Origin: Taeniopygia guttata
Taxonomy: Eukaryota > Chordata > Aves > Passeriformes > Estrildidae
Direction: 5' to 3'
Assembly (NCBI RefSeq): GCF_048771995.1
Contig: NC_133030.1
Span: forward strand, 59,180,001-59,244,000
Length of the DNA: 64,000 nt
Made by a program: the position numbers and the translations under genes. How positions within the stretch are numbered: position 1 is the first letter of the stretch; every line of letters starts with the position of its first letter. Below the pieces are notes generated by a model. That model made no database searches and was not told where the DNA came from. It saw nothing but the letters and a program-made list of their open reading frames with translations. Positions 56,801-64,000 of the stretch are shown in pieces.

Positions 56801-59800
56801 CCAGACCAGTAATGCAGCTCTCCCAGGTGGCAGCCAGGGACTGGGAGCACTCACTGGATGCATAACTGAGAAAAAACATCCAGGTCTCTATGGACTTACA
56901 CTCCACAGATTTTATGTCCCTGAGCAGCAATGAAGAGCACATCACAGAAGAAAAAGTCACTTCAGTTTGGGCACAGACCTATTCTGAAGTAAAACACCAA
57001 ACACTCTGTTGAGAAAGGGGGTTTGGTGCAATAAAATCTCTTTCCTACCAGAATGAAGCTGCTGTTTGTATTGAGCTGGTGGAGCAGTGCATCACCTCTG
57101 ACAGGCTGTTGATGTGATTGAAGGGAGAGAGCACAGGACGGTATTGATCTCTCAGCAGCAGGGCCAGCACTCCATGGAGCTCACTTTGAAGTAGCCCCAT
57201 ACAAGTACTGCATTATCTGCCTCGCCAGCGCTGGGCAGGTTTTCAAAGGCTTAAATAATATTATGGCACATAAATCTACTAAAGGCTAACCTGATGCCCT
57301 TTGTGAGTGAGAACTTCTTGTACTACAAAGGTTCTACCAGTTGGAGCCATGGAAGAGCAAAAACCACAGGGGAAGCAGAGCTGGCTCTTCCCAGACCACC
57401 TCTGTGCCACTCCAGCACAGGCTGGAGCACACGTGTGCCTGGGCTGCCCTAAAACCATCTCAAATATACCCACACATACAAACTTCACCATGAGTTTTGC
57501 AGTGTTTTCCTGTAACTCTTTATGGAGGTTAAATCTGTATCAATGCAAACTCCTCATTTTCTGTACAGAAAACATTCAGGTTTTTTAAGGAAAATAATCT
57601 GGTAATATTTTCAGAGGAGTCCTGTGGGTCATCTTTCTGACTTTCTGCATCAGAACTATTATCCCTCAACCCCCTGGAGTACAAAAGTTTCCATTGTATA
57701 TCCTGTCCATTTAATGCACTGCCACTGAAAATATCCTACACTGACCTATGGATTGAGGCAATATTGATCTCAAATTTCTTCACCCCAAGAACTAACACAC
57801 CCCTTAGTGACACACCCCAATGAAAAATGCAAGCTTACCTTTAGCTTTATAATAAAAGCAGGCAGTAGTTAATTTTTTTAAGTACCATATTCAAATTAGT
57901 TTTCATAGGTGCTATGCAAAAAAAAAAAAAAAAAAAATTAAGCATGATTTACTGATAGTTCTTAAGAAGTAAGTGTAAATGGGGATTCATCATCCAAAGA
58001 TGTATTTTCCTTTCAGGGATCTCATTTTATCCTAGTGATACTCAACAACTTTCATCTACCATTTGAAAGAAAATATAAAAGTCGCCCATTGCAGAATGTA
58101 CATCTGTCAAAAAATTTAAGGGGGCTGGGGAAATGGATAAATTATTCAAATTAATATGCATAGCACTTACTAACATGGACTTTTTCCAGTTAGAGACAGC
58201 TTAACAGCAAAGGTCACACAGGCAGGAGCTAAGAACAGGTCACACAAACACAGCACCACAAATTAATTAATCCTGGAAACAACACAGATAATGGTGCCTG
58301 ACTTACAAAACCTGAGCTCTGGTTTCTCCTGGAGGTAAGGAGGTGGATACAGACACAAAATAGTACCAAGGTAGAGGAATTCAGAATTCACCCTGGTTTT
58401 CCTGCAGTGAGTTCTGAGTGTTACCTTCTCTTTTCTGGGGCAAAACACTGAGTTTCAGCTGTACTTGCTGAAAAACTCACTGCACTGCAGACCTACAGAA
58501 CACCTAATAATACAACAGCAGTACCTGCAAGGAGCTATCACGTTGTAAATGTAAAATGATCCATAACAATATCTGCAAACACACATAGCCATGCACAAAG
58601 ATAGGTATTAATAAAATAATTCCAGCAGAAGAAACAGCTTTCCTGGGCACACAGATCATCCCCTCAAAGCAGTTATTCCTGGCACCCTAAGTCCTACCCT
58701 CTCCCTGGAAAAATGAATGGTACCACTGCAGTTTCTTCACCACTTTGTCAGGAAGAAGGGTTTTGGGGAACTCTCATCCTCCCCTGTATCTACCCTCACC
58801 ATGTGGCAGCTATTCTTCTGGGAGCACCCAAGCCTTTTATCAGAGCAAAAGCAAAATGTTTGGAAACAGCTCATTAAGAGAGAATTTAATCAATGAGTTT
58901 ATGCATAAGTTAGAGAAGAAGTGAAGGGAATCCAGGAACATACATGCTTATTTAGATGTGTTTTTCATATTCAAGAAATTCTGATAAATTTAGCATGTCT
59001 TCTGCATGTTTTTTGTTTAGTTTTTTTTTGGTTTGGGTGGGTTTTTTTGTACATCAGAAATATTTAAAGCCTCTACTTTATTTGTATTTCTTGCTTTTCA
59101 TATTGTTTTTGCTTTCTCAAGGAAATTGGCAGCTGAAATGCTGTTCTAAAAACAAGTCACAAACATTTAGCAGTGTTGCCATTTCAAACACCAGGCTCAG
59201 CTGAAACTGCCATGTGGTAAGACGATGCTGTTTCAGCTGCTGGAGCCCTCAAAGGACAAAAAAAAATGCTGAATAAAACCAAAATATAAGTCATGAGTCG
59301 ACAAAAACTCTGGGATTTGTTGCAAATAACATCCTTCAAAGCCCAAAATAGAGGATGCACTGCTCTTTGCACACACCAGGAGCCTGTAGTATCACCTCCA
59401 CCCAGACACCCCAGTTTGTATGCTTCTCTCTACTGCAAGTAGCAAGTACTTCCCAGAAACTAATGCTGATACTACAAATCAGATATTTCCATTTTTCAGG
59501 TAATGAACCAAAGCACCAATGGGAGAAAGAAGAAAAACAAGAAATAATGCACATGTGCATGAGGAAGACATGAAATGGAGCCATACTCGAGCATTGAAAT
59601 CTCATCTATTGGCTATCCCCATTCATAGTCTTTTTCTAAGGAGACAAAAATAGCATTAAAAGGAAATACATTGATTTTCTTTTCTTTTTCTGGTTTTCAA
59701 TTCCCAGGGCAGACAGCCTGTAAAACCTGCTGCTGTAGTACATATGGGCAGCTGATCTGAGCAGAGAGCTCCAGGCAAGTTTTCAGCATTTGTTTTGAAA

Positions 59801-62800
59801 TACAGGAAAATCAACCAGCAGCCAACAGCTCCCAGAAAAGCCAAATATCTGTGAACTCGGGGATGAAGAGCACCAGCACAAGGCTTCACTGCCCACCCTC
59901 TGTCCTACAGGTAGCTGCATTCCTTTGCTCCATTTGCAAACATCCCTGAGCCATGTGAGCACACTCCTCAATTATATGGAAGAGCCTGGGAGCACACACA
60001 CAGTTCGTCCTCTGTGTTGTAAAACAAAATATCTACCCAGGGTGCCCAAGGGCAGGAACATTAAAGGCACCTCTGTAAGGTCTAATCCTGTTCCCACTGA
60101 AGCCACTACAAATTCCTCTGCCAGGGCTGGGAGCAGAACTGGACTTGTGGGGAGCTTTTATTTATTTTTAAACCTACCACGCTCAGCACCCAAACAAGTT
60201 CGATGTGAATTTTTCAGATTAGTGTTTTGACACCAGAGCCAGAAACAAGGCAAGCAATATATGAACTTCCTACAGCTCTTTGGAGAAGGCAGGGAAGGAG
60301 TCTGGAGGTGTTAACTGTGAGAACTGGTGAAAATGGTGAGGAAGGAGCTGCACTGAGCTATCCTTGCTGTCACCTCCAGGGTCTGTCATCACACTGTCGA
60401 TTGCTCAGATGTTTGTAGAACTGGGCAACTCCAATTTTGTGTGTTCTTCTGCTACTCAAAGCTTTTCCAAGGCCTGGATAAATTGAGTAAATACAGCAGA
60501 ACTAAAAAATCTACAGAGCACTTCCGGGTGAGCAGAAAAGAGAGAGGTAATAAATGCAAAATACAAAAATAACAACTTCAGGTGACTGTTCTTAGACAAA
60601 AGCCAAAAGATCCAGAAGGATCCTATGGACCAAACTGCTCCAGGCAAGGGACTGCTCAGTCACAGCAGACTCCTGAAAGCAAACTCCTCATTGCATTCAC
60701 ACCTTCACAACAATTCTTGCCTTGCTTCTGGGGAGAAAAAGAGCAGGATGCTCCTACATCATGGAACAAGGGAAAAAATAGATATGGTTTCCTTATTTCA
60801 GATTGTTTGCAGACTCTATATCTGTGGGACTTTTCATTCCAAAATTAACTGTGTGCTGAAGAGAGTCTGGAACAGCAGAGACTTTATGCTTCCAAGTTTT
60901 GAGATGGCCTCAGAGTGCAAAATCTCTTCTCTCTCATTTCTGGAATAGCTTTTGACAATTAGTAGAATCAACGACCACAGAGCAAGAAGTCTGCCCAATC
61001 CATCAGGGCCTAAATGTGAAAAGAGGGGGAAGAGAGAGAGAACCTTCTAATAACAGGAAGGGGAGAAGAGGTGTAGAATTTTTTTGGCTTTATTCAGGAG
61101 CATTTCCTCATGAACTCTGGAAGAGAGTCAGAAAATAAAGATAGCAGCCAGAACTCGCCTCCTGCATCTTTTTAAGGGAGAACTAGACAAATGCAGCAGT
61201 AGCAAATAAAGGAAACCATAAGTAACCTTCTCTGTGCAAGGCTGACACTACCCCAGTAGAGAGAGTTGGCACAAACCCAAGGTAGAGAGGCTGCTTGGTA
61301 AATTCTCAATAAATATTAAAAACACAAGTATGCTGATATCTGCATTTTTTCCAAAGTTGATGGAAAAATTAAAGCATGGGTCGATGCTCCTGAGAACAGA
61401 GGAGTCAGTAAGATTCCAGGTTTAGGGGAAAGAACAAAGGGATGGAGAATCTATTATCTTGAATCTCAATTAACGGCGACAAGAGTCCGGAGATGGGAGA
61501 AAAGCGCCTGCACCGGAGCCAGGACCTCAGCACCTTTTCCATCCTTCCAGAAAGGCTCACCCCACTTTGGAGAGCATAGGGACCTGCAATCCAGGCTAGG
61601 GGAATGATGCCAGCAAGACATAGGACACCTCTTTCTACAGGTTTTGCAGAGGAATAGTGGAGACCAAGTGCACAACCATCACCAGATGTCATTAGGATGT
61701 CAAAGAGCCTGAAGAATTTGCTCACCTTTAGCATCATCTTAGAAGAAACACCAACAGGACAAGACCTGACTTGAGCTCTAAGCAAAAAAAAGCTATACCT
61801 GTAAAAGATCTGGATTGATAGGTCATTAAAAACAGTGACTAAAATACCTTTTTATTTATTAATATTTTTTTCTTAAAAAAAGAAATATTTAAAATACAGA
61901 ATAACACAACTACTTCCAGGACAAAAGTAACCAAGCATGATGTAGCAAGTGTATTACATCAACCTCCATAATAAATCTAACCTGCTAATATTTTCAACAC
62001 TGTATGTGTTCTTGCACACTTTCAAATTACTCCAACACTATTTTAAACAAATCCTTCCACTGAAGAAAATGTCAATATATCAAAACTATTTTTTAAACTA
62101 ATGAGTTTCCTTTTTTATAAAGCAATTACTTTAAGTACTGAATAGGTTTCCATGGCACCCTCCACTTTCAGCTGACAAATATCAGCAATAGCTGGATTTA
62201 AAGCAAACAAAGTGAAACCCCCAAATCAGCAGTGTTTGACTCAAGGAAAAACATTAAATGTTTTCAAGCAGAAGCATTGAAAAACTTATTCTTACTGAAA
62301 GAAAAAAGTATGTACGCACACCTGCTTTTCTATCAATCTAAGCAGGAAACCATTTCACTGCTGCATCATAAGTAGAAGAAAAGCGCTTATTAAAACATTA
62401 ATCACAGTCCATTATATTCTGACTCCATGCCAGAAGTTCCCATTACATCACTGAAAATATCTATTAACCAAAACCTGATTCTGACAAGTTACAGAAGTGT
62501 AGTGTTTAGGATTTAGTAATGTAAAAGTCAGTTTTAGAAGAACAGTTACACAATTGATTTTGCAGTGGCAAGCAACTATAATTAATTGTTTTTGTGACAT
62601 TTATTACTGCAGTGGGGTTGATTTAACTGGTGTTTCTACTGTAAAATTATTAAAAAATTATTTCAAACTTCATCTACTTTTATTAAACACATTTATTGTG
62701 AAGGTATTTAATACCCGGGGCTGGCTAAACAATTTTAAAACGTGCTGGATATACCAGTACATGTAAAACTGTATTGTCTTGTGTAAATATGGGCCTTGTT

Positions 62801-64000
62801 TAGAACCACGTCTCACAGGAAATTATGCCAAATGAAAACCATCTCCCCTTCTCCTCTCCCACTGAAAAGGATTTATGTTTTTACATTTAATACCAGTTAA
62901 AGAAACAAAAATATGGTGGTGTTTCAAGCCTGAGCAATAGTTCAGCTGTGAAGTCCCATTATGTTCAAACCTCTGTTTTGTTATTAGAAACACAGCCTAA
63001 CTCAAATGCTTCAATTTGGTAGAGAGAGAAGTGAACAACTCAATTCTTTCTGGAAGCCTGGCACTGCATGTCTTGTTTACCTAGAACAGTTTTCAAATAA
63101 CTACGAGCAAGGCTTTAAAACCAAAGCCATGAAATTGGTTCCTAAATGTGTGTACATAATCTCCAGCCAACCATTTTAATTCCTCAACCCTCTCTAAGCA
63201 GCACCACTAACAAAAAACACAACCAGAAATAGCTATAATGCATGATAGGAAAGCCATATTATGTATTTTTCCCCCTTGACCCAACATGAAGTCTCTAACT
63301 TCAAAAGGCACCTGAGATAACAACCTTTAACCTGTCCTTGGATATCTTCCAATTTCAAAGATCCAAAGAGCTTCAGTCAAGGTACTTTTAGGGTCCCCCC
63401 TCTCTGTCCAACCATTCCCTTCCATGCAGCAGATCTGGTCTCATTTACCCTGAAAATCTCTGCTGTTCCAGCAAGTGTGACAGCCATTGGGGACAGATGC
63501 ACAAAGTGATGGAATGGAAGGAGCCAGAAATCCCAATTCTTATGGTTGTGGAAGACTTGGATGTTTTGGGGTGTTTTTTAAGGAAATGAGGAAAAATAAA
63601 GAAGAACACACTTGTGATGGGATATCATTAACTCTTAGGAAAAGTTCTCTGGCTCCACTTTTCCCTCCAGCATGATCTAATCTGAGGGCCCACAGGGTCA
63701 GTATCAAAATAAGAAAACAGAGACTGCCAGCTCAACCCTTAAAAATCTTGTCATCCATCATTATCAGGATTAAGAGCAGTTGCATACATAGGATGAAATT
63801 TATCACTGGAATTACTGACTTTGGCAACTGACCTGCACCTCCAGGAAGAGATCCTTCATTGCTTCCACTAAGCACACTTCGGAGAAACTTTAAGCATTAG
63901 AGAGTCCTTCAAAAAAGCCATCTGAAGGGGATTAAAGAATCACAAACTACTTCTTCAAAAGCTGCAGAAAGCTTCAACACCTCCTCATGCTTCCCTCTGC
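53831..64000 (-). other. MNAT1: MNAT1 last intron, distal part (to window end)
   Basis: 10.2 kb of AT-rich sequence. It contains a 20-base poly-A at 57918-57937 and T-rich tracts near 59018-59048. No MNAT1 exon, other gene or named repeat was identified. The 126-codon minus-strand frame at 61405-61785 has no recognisable similarity. Confidence 0.6.
57918..57937. repeat. Poly-A run, 20 bases
   Basis: Uninterrupted A20 in the MNAT1 intron. It is not preceded by a recognisable retrotransposed body. Confidence 0.9.

Noticed and set aside
61405-61785. 126-codon minus-strand ORF
   Set aside because: No domain recognised and no exon signals; length is within chance for a 64-kb window.

Overview
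The window is vertebrate nuclear DNA, most likely from a bird and probably a songbird. It has widely spaced GT-AG introns, fragments of the avian CR1 LINE family, solo LTR-like elements of the kind seen in passerines, and the conserved vertebrate gene order MNAT1 - TRMT5 - SLC38A6 (human chr14q23.1, next to SIX4/SIX1/SIX6). No bacterial, phage or CRISPR features are present. Nearly all of the sequence is intron.

Region by region. (1) Positions 1-28489, minus strand: the first ten coding exons of SLC38A6, an SLC38-family amino-acid transporter. They give 261 codons in unbroken phase; the remaining exons lie beyond position 1. (2) Positions 28490-28717: a 228-bp head-to-head CpG-rich promoter shared by SLC38A6 (leftward) and TRMT5 (rightward). 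It holds a CCAAT box, GC boxes and repeated CACCC/KLF-type boxes. (3) Positions 28718-35034, plus strand: complete TRMT5, the tRNA (guanine-37-N1) methyltransferase. It has five coding exons and 499 residues. The first exon contributes only ATG-AG, and an 11-codon upstream ORF ends in an ATGA overlap with that start. Intron 1 opens into a 20-copy, CpG-rich 34-bp minisatellite followed by a CR1 fragment. (4) Positions 35035-37876: the TRMT5 3' side and a short convergent interval. (5) Positions 37877-38360, minus strand: 3'UTR and last coding exon of MNAT1 (MAT1, CAK/TFIIH subunit), tail-to-tail with TRMT5. (6) Positions 38361-64000: read as the last intron of MNAT1, because no further MNAT1 exon could be found. 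It contains two CR1 fragments (one split by an LTR), a small CpG-rich island near 46.5 kb and two unassigned exon-like segments.

The three genes are unrelated in pathway: amino-acid transport, tRNA modification, and transcription/repair/cell cycle. They are tied together by layout only: one shared bidirectional promoter and one shared convergent polyadenylation zone. Introns of such bystander genes next to the SIX cluster could host long-range enhancers; several AT-rich or CpG-retaining stretches are listed as candidates on appearance alone.

I found no new multi-gene system. The most unusual items are the TRMT5 start architecture (uORF + ATGA + start codon 2 nt before a splice donor + downstream Met57), the adjacent minisatellite, a pair of mutually exclusive perfect hairpins at 15383-15439, and the intronic CpG island and orphan exon-like segments inside the MNAT1 intron.
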